In this document: positions 38,232-47,784 of the stretch, piece by piece
Layout of the letters: each line of letters begins with the position of its first letter
How positions within the stretch are numbered: the first letter of the stretch is position 1
NCBI GenBank assembly: GCA_028571685.1
Contig: CM053156.1
Coordinates: 85,315,049-85,379,048, forward strand
Length of the DNA: 64,000 nucleotides
Origin: Heterohyrax brucei
Taxonomy: Eukaryota; Chordata; Mammalia; Hyracoidea; Procaviidae
Reading direction: 5' to 3'
The notes under the pieces: generated by a model
What the model saw: only the letters and a program-made list of their open reading frames with translations
Database searches by the model: none
What the model was told of the DNA's origin: nothing
Made by a program: the position numbers and the translations under genes

Positions 38232-38580
38232 GATCCACTGCCACTGAGTCAGAGTGCGTCTACAGGACAGAGTACGAGTCCCCACAGCATTTCCAAAGCT
38301 GTAACGTTCATGAGGCAGACCACCACGTTTCTCCGCTGCAGAAACATTTCAGTTAGCGGCTGAGTGCTTCATCACTGTGGCACCCCAGTTCCTACAAACA
38401 CTTTACTGCAGTGTAATTTACATTTGCTTTCTAATTCACCCACATTCATGATGGGAACTCCTCCCTTAGCACAGGTCCAACACATCCAGATTTAGAGACC
38501 ACAGTTTAAGTTAAATGACCATTAAAAAACACCCAAACCAGTGCTGTTGATTCAGACCCACAGTGACCCTAAAGAGTTAC
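38232..38580 (-). repeat. Two AfroSINE-like SINE fragments (reverse)
   Basis: 38,232-38,392 is a diverged near-complete copy (cactgccactgagtcagagtg to catcactgtggcaccccag). 38,525-38,580 is a tail only (agtgctgttgattcagacccac). Confidence 0.65.
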
Positions 38581-38714
38581 AAATATTCCTAGTCCCCACA
38601 AAAATAGTTTAAATTTCAGTTTCCATTGTACATTAACTGTGAGTAATTGTGTAAGGTACTCTTCTGCTAGTTCTTCAGCTCACACATGAGGACATAAATA
38701 CAGACGGGCACCGT

Positions 38715-39130
38715 GGTGGTGAGGACTGCGCATCAACTTGGTTGGTCCATGATGCTCAGTCTTTATATGTGATCACTCCCACAATTACACCTGCTGTGAG
38801 TAGCCAGTCAGTTTAAAGACAGTTTCAAACAGACAGGCTGGCTTTTTGCTTGCTCAGGATCCTGCCATTAGCTCCTGCTTGTCTGACCTCTGGTTGGTGG
38901 AACTACCAGGTTATCTGCAGATGTTGGAACTTGTTAATAAAAGCCCTGCTCTCTGATCTGCTATCTTGAGTTTGCCAGGAGACGTAAATCAAGAGAAGCC
39001 TCCATCATCATACCTTGACTTGGGATGTTCCAGCCCCTACAACCACGTGACACTTCTTCCTTGATATGAATCTCTCTATATATTTATATGACTTACGGGC
39101 TTCCCTCTCTCAAGAACACAGCCAAAGACA
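38715..39130 (+). mobile_element. ERVL/MLT2-like LTR (diverged)
   Basis: catcaacttggttggtccatgatgctcag start; parallels the 32.5-kb LTR in tgatcactcccacaatt and the tgttggaacttgtt..gatctgctatcttgag region. Confidence 0.5.
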
Positions 39131-39654
39131 CCCATTAAGATCAGTAAGGCGTTATATCACTTGTTTCAAAGTCCAGCTGACCTCAGGGGATGAAAACGGC
39201 TGATGCCACCAATTGGGACTACCGAGTGCAGTCAACAACAGTTCTGGACACAGACGCTCCATGGGTTACCGGTTGGTGAGAAACATCAGCGCACATGGAA
39301 CGGCAGCACACCCCTCTCTGGGGCGTGGGAGTGCTGTGCTGGGAGCCTGCTCAGACCTGTCCCTGTGCACCTCCTTACTTCTATCACGGCTGGCGGTAAC
39401 AAAACTACAACCACAAATACAGCCCTTCGGGCGAGTTCCCTTCAGTCATTCCAGTGCATTATCAAACCCCCAAAATACTAGAAGCCAATAGTTCAGAAGT
39501 GAGGGAGCCAAATGAGAGTCCTGCCAAGCTTGTAGTGTTTGTGGAAAATCCTGAATTGGTAGCTACCAGGTCAGAGTGAGGATGTCCTGTGAGGTCTCAA
39601 ACTTGCGGCTAGAATCTGCACATCTGGCAGTGTCAAGAACAGTACTTGTGAGAC

Positions 39655-40140
39655 TGTCATGGACTGAACTGTGTCCCGCAAAAAATGTGTGTGACTGTTC
39701 GACTGTGTCTTGATTCCTGATACTGTGTGATATTCTCTATGTTGTCAACTCTGCCCTTATGACGTTAATGAAGGATGGGTGGTAGTTGTGTTGGTTGAGC
39801 AGGACTCCATGTATAAGATCTTTTTGTGCCTGGATGCAGTCTCTTAAGGTATAAAAGAAAGAAGCCAGCAGAAAGATCTGGGACCTCACACCACCAAGAA
39901 GCTTTCTGGGACACAGACCGAGCCTGCTTTGTAAAGGACCAGGGTCACTGCATCTCAGAAGCTTCCAGTCCAGGAGAAAACTGATAACAAGGGCCTTCCT
40001 CCACAGCCAACAGGAAGTCATTCCCCTGGAGCTGACACCCTGATTCTGGACTTCTAGGCTACTGGACCGTGACTAAATACAATTTCTCTTTTTAAGGCCA
40101 TCTACTCATGGTATTTGTGTTAAAGCAGCCCTAGATGACA
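39655..40140 (+). mobile_element. MaLR/MLT1-like solo LTR
   Basis: TGTCATGGACTGAACTGTGTCC start, gccctagatgaCA end. Flanks gagac and cagac suggest a 5-bp target duplication with one change. Confidence 0.8.
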
Positions 40141-40738
40141 CAGACAGAGACTGACCTAGCTCCAGGTGGCCCGAGTCAGAGGAGTGCTGTGCAGACAGCT
40201 GGTGTCAGAACTGAACAGCAAAGGGGAAAGGTGGATATTTTGATATTTTATGTTTTCAGACTTACCAACACACTAACACATTCCTGTAAATAAGGCTGGT
40301 CACTACGGATGACTGCTGAAGCTACAGAATGGTACCTGAGATATTTTTTTACAACGGTCTGTATTTCTGCAATATTTAAAAAGGTCCTTAATAAAAAAGC
40401 AAAAACATGTCCAGTATACAAGAGGTTATCACTAGACAACATGTATGTGGATGTGTAGTGAAATTTAATAGTACATTTTAAAATTTTAATAATCTCAGTT
40501 TATCAAAAATATTCCTTATGTTTTAACATTTCCTGGATTCTTAATATTAATTTTGAGCATATTTTCCAACAACAAAACAAAACAAAACAGGGAAAAGCTA
40601 TTCTAAAATGTTGAACAGGGTACCTCACATGACTCTGTCTAAATGTTGACTGCCATCCCACTTCCCAAGAGAGGGAACACACCCCTGTTCTCCAGGAAAG
40701 GTGCCAGCATGTCAGAAAATAAGGGAATTCTCACTTAC

Positions 40739-40797
40739 CAGCACTCTGGGTGTCCTCTTCTTCTCTGGGGGCCATTCAGTATCCTCAGAGGACAAAC
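40739..40797 (-). CDS. ZNF343: Gene A short coding exon before KRAB
   Basis: This 59-bp exon lies between an acceptor ending TTAG (40,798-40,801) and a strong donor GTAAGTGAG (from 40,738 downward). Its first two bases complete a Gly codon from the previous exon. It then reads LSSEDTEWPPEKKRTPRVL and ends on a codon boundary, matching the phase-0 KRAB exon. The sequence resembles the segment just before the KRAB box in human ZNF343 from memory. No known domain; it acts as an acidic-to-basic spacer. Confidence 0.85.
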
Positions 40798-40973
40798 CTA
40801 AGGGAGAAAAAGCAGCTATGAGAAAGCAGAGCTCACAGGGTGCTCCCCAAGTAGCTCTTCCGAGCCCCAGGATGGCAGGACGCCGCCACGTCACTCGGCT
40901 GTGGCCACCGAAGCCTTCTCCCTGGAACCTGCAGCCCTGGTCCCCTCTTCACCTCAGCAGACCCTGCACTCAC

Positions 40974-41022
40974 CTTCTACCTCGTGTTTCTGAGTCAGTT
41001 TCTTCAGGGTCTCCATGTCTTC
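40974..41022 (-). CDS. ZNF343: Gene A exon with likely start codon
   Basis: A 49-bp exon with acceptor gagaacag (AG at 41,023-41,024) and donor GAAG|GTGAGTG. The first ATG is at 41,014-41,016 and gives METLKKLTQKHEVE, then a split Gly codon (G|GT) completed by the next exon. The peptide matches a stretch of the ZNF343 N-terminus from memory, but there the position of this Met is an internal residue. A further upstream start exon therefore existed in the ancestor and may have been missed or lost. The acceptor is mediocre (weak pyrimidine tract), so the exon edge is less certain than the donor. Confidence 0.75.
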
Positions 41023-41089
41023 CTGTTCTCAGAAGCCAAAACGTCCTCCCTGTCCTGCTCCCCCAGGCTCAAGGATCAGGTAACGTAAC

Positions 41090-41232
41090 GGGCGCAGTCA
41101 GTCCACTGACCGCCTTGAAACGCTCCCACTGCGCCAGTCGAAGTGATTTCACCTCCCGATGGATCTCTGCTGCCTGGCTGACCTCTTCAAACCTCGGTCA
41201 GGAAAGGCCTCTGGTCTCTGGGCCTCCGGGAC
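41090..41232 (-). other. Candidate noncoding exon of gene A
   Basis: On the minus strand a strong acceptor (gtttctccacctgcag, AG at 41,233-41,234) is followed by GC-rich, CpG-containing sequence. A frame open for about 45 codons (RFEEVSQAAEIHREVKS at its start) runs through it to a TGA upstream of the start exon. The 3' edge is unclear; GTCAGT and GTGAAA are possible donors. It may be a 5'-UTR exon, or part of one exon continuous with the start exon. I do not recognise the encoded peptide, and it is not in frame with the METLKK start across plausible joins. Confidence 0.4.
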
Positions 41233-41708
41233 CTGCAGGTGGAGAAACAACTTGCTGTCGCTGGATTCTTCCTGGGGTGCTGTCCCCAGGCCTCCTCCGC
41301 AGGGCTCCTGTCCTCTGTCACCCCCTCACTCGGCAGTCACAGAAGCCCAGTCTCCTGGCTCCTCTGGATCTTCGACCTTTACTCACTTCTGCCCGACAGT
41401 CCTCACGTCTGCTCCCTGACACTCTCCCACACCTGTCACAGCTTACTGCACCCCTCCTGCCGCACACCTCAGAGTCAAGCTCCATGACCCAGAGCAGGAA
41501 CCTAGGCAGCAGAGTCCGCAAGATGACAGAAGACAGCCCAAGGCCGACAGAGAAACAGCGTCTAACATCTCTGTCGCTCAGACCCAGCAGGGCGTGCAGC
41601 CGTCAGCTTCTGCCTCCCCTCGCCAGCTGTGTTCATGTCCCCGTGTGCCTGCACTCTAAGGAGTTTGGGGTCTGAAATGAGTCCCTCCGAATCTCTCAAT
41701 GACTTCTG

Positions 41709-41740
41709 CAAAAAAAAAAAAAAAACCACTCACCTTTGAT

Positions 41741-41772
<32 letters not shown>

Positions 41773-41777
41773 TGTGT
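41709..41777 (+). repeat. Poly-A run plus (TC)n(TG)n microsatellite
   Basis: A-run at about 41,710-41,725, then TC repeats from 41,741 passing into TG repeats to 41,777. Confidence 0.95.
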
Positions 41778-41917
41778 CACATGGCCCTGTCCACGAAGTC
41801 CTCACTCATGGGGTGCAGACAATGCAAGTGGTATTAGGAGCTGTGCCACCTTTAGAAGCTCCTCAGGCACCCTGACCAGGACGTTAGCCCACATGCCCAC
41901 AGTCCTACTCCTGTGCT

Positions 41918-42128
41918 GGCACTGCAGTTAGCTGCCACTGAGTTGATTCCCACTCATGGTGACCTCATGTGTGCAAAGCAGAACTGCTCTATTAATTTTT
42001 CAAGGCTGTGACCTATCAGAAGCAGACTGCCAGGCCTATCTTGCACGGTGCCTCTGGGTGAGGACAAACTGTCAACCTTCCAGGTAGCAGTAGGGAACAT
42101 AACCTGTCTGTACTACCTGGGGACTCCT
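41918..42128 (-). repeat. AfroSINE-like SINE, extended variant (reverse)
   Basis: Reversed tail (agctgccactgagttgattcccactcat) through a diverged middle to actacctggggactcctt. Confidence 0.7.
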
Positions 42129-42433
42129 TACTGCTGCCTTGTACCCTTTAAATCTAGTGGGGGTTCCCCAAAGATGCTCTCCTGACTCAGCCCCCTAACC
42201 CTGCTCCCTCCTCTGCTGTCCAGCCTCTATCTGTCACCTAGGAAAACCATGTAATGATGTTCACTTGGATAACTTTTGTTTACCAGAATGTGAGCTTCCT
42301 GCACCAAGACATGCATCTTGGCGTGTTTGCTCCCCTAGTAATAAGGACACAGTAGGCCTTTGGGGCAGACTTGATGATTTTCCCTGCCATCTCTTCTCCA
42401 TAAAAAGATTACACTTCTCTGTAGCTGACGTCT

Positions 42434-42575
42434 AGTGGCTCCCTGTTCTGCTGCTAACCAAAAGGTTGGTGGTTCAAATCCACCAACCACTCCTTGGAAA
42501 CCTTATGGGGCACTTCTCTTCTATCCTACAGGGTCACTGTAAGTTGGGATCCACTCAATTTCAATGGGTTTGGTT
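42434..42575 (+). repeat. AfroSINE-like SINE
   Basis: ctgctgctaaccaaaaggttgg (B-box-like gttcaaatcc) to ttcaatgggtttgg; head partly missing. Confidence 0.88.
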
Positions 42576-43134
42576 ACACTTTCGCTCCTGACATCAGAGC
42601 TGACTTTGTGACGTGCCTTGGGCACTGCAGGTAAGAGAAAATGAAGACGTGAGTTCTACACTTTAGAGGACTCCACCACCTCTCCTGCCCTATTTCCTCT
42701 GCTAAGAGTAATAGGTTCTCAAGAGGTGGGCTCTCTTTCTCTCGGTTCTACCGAGCTGCTTTTTAAAAGAACCAGGGCAAAGGGCCACAGGAAAGAGCTC
42801 ATTTCTCTTCAGACAGAGAAAACATGAAAGCTAACAGTCTTAGGACTAAAAAGGTAACATGTCTACAGAGAAACATTTTCAAATTGTGTCAGTTCACCCT
42901 TCTCATTTAAAATACGTGGAAGAAATGGGTAATTGCCTAGAAGAACACAAATTATCTACAACAGCCTCAAAACATGGGGAAGGAAAAAATATACATATTG
43001 TATGTTATTAACCAAAAAACAAAATGAAAAGCCAGTCAAAGATTCACTCTCTACAGCATCAACCTCAGAAAACTTTATTGGCCAGTTTGAGCAAAGTTTT
43101 GGAGAACACATAATTTCTGTATTACATCTTAAGT
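42576..43134. other. Gene A first intron, no recognised feature
   Basis: An open frame of 87 codons at 42,933-43,196 has no recognisable domain and runs into RTE sequence. Confidence 0.5.
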
Positions 43135-43330
43135 GCCCCAAAACATTAAGCAGAGGTTCAGTGAAAAACAGGAAGACCCTAAATGAGGTAGACTGACACC
43201 AGGGCTTCCAGAATCAGCTCAAGCACAATAACCCCTGTGAGGGTGGTGAAGGACAGAGCGAGGTTTAATTCTGTTGCATGTAGGGTTGCCATGGGCTAGA
43301 ACTCAAGTGGTGGCACCTAGTAACAAGACC
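43135..43330 (+). mobile_element. RTE/BovB-like LINE 3' end fragment
   Basis: aaaacaggaagaccctaaatgagg, gggttgccatgggctagaac and tggcacctagtaacaag, matching the RTE tail at 45.0-45.13 kb. Confidence 0.75.
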
Positions 43331-43559
43331 GGATGCTTGCAGCTGTTTCTTCTCATTTTGAGTCATGCCACATCAGTAAAGGAAGATCCTGAAGGCTTTA
43401 TTCCGCCCACATCGTTAAGGTCACCTCTACTTTGAGGAGGTAGCTCTCCCCCTGCCGTCTTCTGAGTGCTTTCCAACCCGGGGGACTCATTTTCCAGCAG
43501 TATGTGTAATAATGTTCCACTGCTATTCATAAAGTTTTCCCTGGGAAATGCTTTTCAGA

Positions 43560-45135
43560 GAATACCAGAAAAATGTTTACCCCTGTTTCACTAACTATGC
43601 AAAGGCATTTGATTGTGTGGATCATAACAAATTATGGCTAACGTTGCATAAAATGGGAATTCTAGAACACTTAATCATGCTCCTAAGGAATCCATCTACG
43701 GATGAAGAAGTAGTCGTGTGAATGGAACAAGGGGACACTGCAAGGTTTGAGGTCAGGAAAGGTATGCATTAGGGTCGTACCCTTTCACCACACATTTCAA
43801 TTTGTATAAAAAGCAAATAATCTCAGAAGCGAGGTTATACAATGAGGAACAAGGCATCAAGATTGGAGGATGAGTCATTAACAACCTGCATTATGCAGAC
43901 AAACTACCTTATTTGCTGGAAGTGAAGAAGATTTGAAACACTTACTGATGAAGATCAAGGACCACAGCCTTCAGTATGGATTGCACCTCAACATCAAGAA
44001 AACAAAAATCCTCACAACTGGACCAGTAAGCAACAACAAAATGGAGAAACGATTGAGATTGTCAAGGATTTCATTTTACTTGGGTTCACAATCAATGCCC
44101 ATGGAAGTGGCAGTCAAGAAACCCAAAGATGCATTGCACAGGGAAAATCTGCTGCAAAGGATCTCTTTAAAGTACTCAAAAGTAAAGATGTCACCTTGAA
44201 GACTAAAGTGCACCTGACTCAAGCCATGTGTTTTAGTTATCTGGAACTTCTCTAACAGAGATATCACCAGCAGATGGCTTTAACAAGAAAAGTTTATTCT
44301 TACACAGTCCAGTACGCTACAAGTCCAAATTCATGAGGTCTGCTCCAAGGGAAAGCTTTCTCTCTTGTTGGCTAAGTCCTTGTGTTGCATCAGTCTTTGT
44401 TCAGGTAGCATCTTGGTGCAGGAACCTCAGGTATGAAGGATGTACTCTTCTCCCAGTGCTGCTTTCTTGATGGTGTGAAGTTCCCAATTCTCTGCTTGAT
44501 TCCTTTTCCTTTTATCTCTTATAGGATGAAAGAATAAAGGGTGGTGCAAGGCATACTCCATAACTCCCTTTACAGTGGAGAAGGCAAGTGATCTTAATGA
44601 AGGGATTCAGTCCTACTCTAATCCTCTAATATACAGCACATGAAAATCACAAAATGGAGGACAATCATAAAATATTGGGAATCATGGTCCAGCCACATGG
44701 TTATACACATTTTTGGGGGGTGGGGGAGACACAATTCAATCCATAACACCATGGTATTTTCAACTGCATCACCTATATGTGAAAACTGGACAATGAACAA
44801 ATATGGTGTTAGAGAAGAATACTGAATGTACCATGGACTGTCAAAGAACAAAAAGATCTGTTCTGGAAGAAGTACAATCAGAGTGCTCTTTGCAAGCAAA
44901 GATGGCAGACATGAAAGATCAGTCCCTGCAGAAGAACATCATGCTTGGGAGAGTGGAGGGTGAGTGAAAAAGAGGAAGACCCCCGATGAGGTGGATTGAA
45001 ACACTGGCCGCAACAATGAGCTTAAGCATAAAAACTGTTGTGGACATGGCACAAGACCGGGCAGTGTTTTGTTCTGTTGTGCACAGGGTCACCATGAGTT
45101 GGAACCAACCTGATGGCACCTAACAACAACAAAAC
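43560..45135 (+). mobile_element. RTE/BovB-like LINE, split by an LTR
   Basis: Parts 43,560-44,228 and 44,749-45,135. The RT-domain trace reads YAKAFDCVDHNKLW (about 43,598), then a damaged catalytic box, YADK in place of YADD (43,893). After it comes HLNIKKTKILTTGPV (about 43,985). It ends with the RTE tail gggtcaccatgagttggaacc and tggcacctaacaacaac. Inactive. Confidence 0.85.
44229..44748 (-). mobile_element. MaLR/MLT1-like solo LTR inside the RTE (reverse)
   Basis: TGTTTTAGTTATC to caattcaatccataaCA, 520 bp. Flanked by perfect 5-bp repeats ccatg at 44,224-44,228 and 44,749-44,753. The best-preserved boundaries of this family here. Confidence 0.9.
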
Positions 45136-45664
45136 ATTAAAAAATAAGAAAAAATGGTTCCTAACTCATTCATCAAGGGCACCAAAACCAAATTAGAGTA
45201 CCACAGAAAAAGGAGTAAGTCAATTCCACTCATAGGCACAGAGTCAAAAGCCCTAAATCAAACATTAGTGACATGAATGCAGCTGTACCTTAGAAAATTA
45301 GAGCACATCATGACCAAGCATAGTTTATTCCAAAAATGACAGGACTGTTTAAGAACTCAGAAAATTTACTATGGGAGTGATGTAGGAGTTAAAACTGGAG
45401 TCATTATTCCTGTCCTTGAACACGAAGAATGTAACCCAGCTAGAGTGACAAGGACTCACAAGGACACACCAACTGGGCGCTGAGGTACAAAAGTCACAGC
45501 TAGGACAATCATGGAAAACACCTTTCAGGGAACCTTTCACAAAAACCAATCTTAGAGCTCAGAGATCCACACAGTTTCCTCTCCTGTCATTTTACCAGCA
45601 CTGAGTCAACACTCAGACCAACAACACTCAGACCAACACTCAGACCAACAAAGCCCCTCCGTCA
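45136..45664. other. Gene A intron, with a short minisatellite
   Basis: About 45,608-45,650 holds three tandem units of roughly 12-15 bases (aacactcagacca). A segment at 45,420-45,530 resembles 56,190-56,280. No gene. Confidence 0.55.
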
Positions 45665-46842
45665 TTACTGAAATCTGTACCGGTGACCATTATTAAGGAC
45701 AATTCAAAATGTAGAGTCGCAGTGATATTGGCAGTTTTTAGCCAATCTGAGAAAATCTAAAACTTTTAATGATTTTCAACCCACGTGCAATGTTAATACA
45801 TACTAATGATTCTGTAGCAGGCCGTGGACCTGGGAGGACATGGCTCCGCAACATGCTTGTCCATTCCCTACTTTTGTCTCTTGGAACATACACAAATAAA
45901 ATCTTCCTTCTCGCCTTATTGTAACTTTCTAGTGATTTTACCATCAGACAGTAGAGGGATCTCCATTCCCCTAATAAACTAATAACTTAGAAAGCATTTA
46001 TCTGAGATCTTCCTGTTAAACTATAGGGAGGAGCACTCTAAACAAGGCACTTGACCTAACTGAAAAGGCTGCCACGGGTCTAGATCAGAATCCACTGGTT
46101 TTGTTTCTGCTCTCTTCTGAATACACGACCCATAACTTCTATAACAGAAACATTTTAAGAGTAGAAAAACAGGAGAGAGAACAAACTGTGGTGAAGCTCA
46201 AGTTTGCACAACAATACTTGACGTTATAAATGGATAGGTACGATTGTGATTTTCCTGTATGAAAACATTTCCCCCCTCAACATGTGAGCACACTGTAATT
46301 TTACACTATGCTACCCGGCTACAGCTACTCTACTCCTCAATAAAGTTTCTTTAAGGATCAGACTTTCCCCATTGATAACTGTGATCCAGTCACCAACAGT
46401 TTGTCCTATTTTTTCATCATTATCTAACTATCCATGTAGGTAGGCATACAGACATTCCCTGTAACATAACTCTTTATTTTCTTTAAGCATGAAGAGTGTC
46501 AAAAGAACACACTTGGACAAAGCAGCATTCAAAGAGATTTAAATATTTATAAAATTCATGTCTACAACAACCATTTTTATCTGTTTATTGTTATTTCCCA
46601 GATTAATGAACTGTTGTGTTTTCACTCAAAGGTAAATGATTTGTTTCCCACTACCTTATCAAAGACTTGATGCTATCTGTGGCTATAAAGTATAATATGA
46701 AATCTGCAGAAAATAAACACTGTGAGCACAATGTGCACCCAAAAATTCTGCATGCCAGTATGCCATGGATGTGACCTCCTATTACACCTCACACCAAACC
46801 CACTACTGTGGCACTGATCCCAACTCAACGCAACTGACTCAG
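45665..46842. repeat. Segmental duplication block 1, right copy
   Basis: Partner of 100-1,290, located in the first intron of gene A. Divergence is obvious but modest, with scattered substitutions and small indels, which suggests an old rather than recent duplication. Confidence 0.85.
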
Positions 46843-47040
46843 GTATCTAGTGCTACTATAACAGAAATACAAGAGGGTTTATTTTTTCACAGTCTGGGAC
46901 GCAAGAAACCCAAAGTCAGGATGCCAGCTGCAGGGGAAGGTTTTCTCTCTCTGCCAGTTCTTGGGGAGGTCCTTGTCATCATCTTCCTTTGGACGAGGAG
47001 CTTCTCAGTACAGGGATTCCAGGTCCACAGGACATGCTTT
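46843..47040 (-). mobile_element. MaLR/MLT1-like LTR fragment (reverse)
   Basis: Begins gtatctagtgctactataacagaaata and carries cacagtctgg and gccagctgcaggggaagg, as in the other reverse copies. It is cut off at about 47,040, where block 2 begins. Confidence 0.65.
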
Positions 47041-47044
47041 ACAA

Positions 47045-47570
47045 ATAACAGGAGGGGAAGAACCAAGGGGTATACCTGTCTAGGAGAAACTGAGAGGACT
47101 CAATAGCTAATCGGATGGTAAATCAGAAAGAACGAAGGCGAAGACAGAGTTTACCTTGCTGAATTCCAGACACTCCTACCTCTTATTTCTTACTGTTCAA
47201 AAACAGGGCTTACATTAAAAACAAGACATTTTTAGGACAAATGGAAAAAACCAAAAACAAGCTGGGTATTCATGGTATTAAGGCATGGTGCTGATTTTGT
47301 TGACGGTAATAACAGTAACATAGCTCTATTTCAAAACCAATAGTTACCTGTTGGAAACGCATATTGTAGTATTCACAAGTGAAATGGTAGACTGTCTAGG
47401 GTATACTTCCAAATACTTTAGCGGGGAAAACAAAATGGGAGTTGGAGAGCATTGGCTGAGACGGCAATTAGGAGAAAGTACACAACTGGTGGAGCTCCCA
47501 ATCCCCACTCAGCCAGGAAACATCACAGTATTTGCTCTAATGTCTACTCCTTCGCTAAAACGAGCACTTG
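47045..47570. repeat. Segmental duplication block 2a, right copy
   Basis: Matches about 2,880-3,430. Shared landmarks include accttgctgaattccaga and the stretch around gttggagagcattggctgagac. The left copy carries about 1.3 kb (1,560-2,880) absent here. Confidence 0.8.
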
Positions 47571-47571
47571 G

Positions 47572-47725
47572 GTTTTTTTTTTTTTATTTAACATAACTAA
47601 GTAAAAATGTACATTCACATGTAAATTTACATGCCCCCCTATATGCAGCTTCCACTGCTCTCCCTGTCCGGTGACTGCACACTATTCCTCTCTGCTCCAT
47701 ACATGTCTCATCCTCCCAACAGTCT
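47572..47725 (-). mobile_element. L1 3'-end insertion (reverse)
   Basis: Poly-T at 47,573-47,585 then the reversed end of the local L1 3' UTR (catgtaaatttacatgcc, cagcttccactgctctccctg). Flanked by 9-bp direct repeats agcacttgg at 47,563-47,571 and 47,726-47,734. Absent from the left duplication copy. Confidence 0.88.
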
Positions 47726-47784
47726 AGCACTTGGATTTTTAACTTTCAAATTGGTTGAGGGATCACATATCACAATGACTGTAA

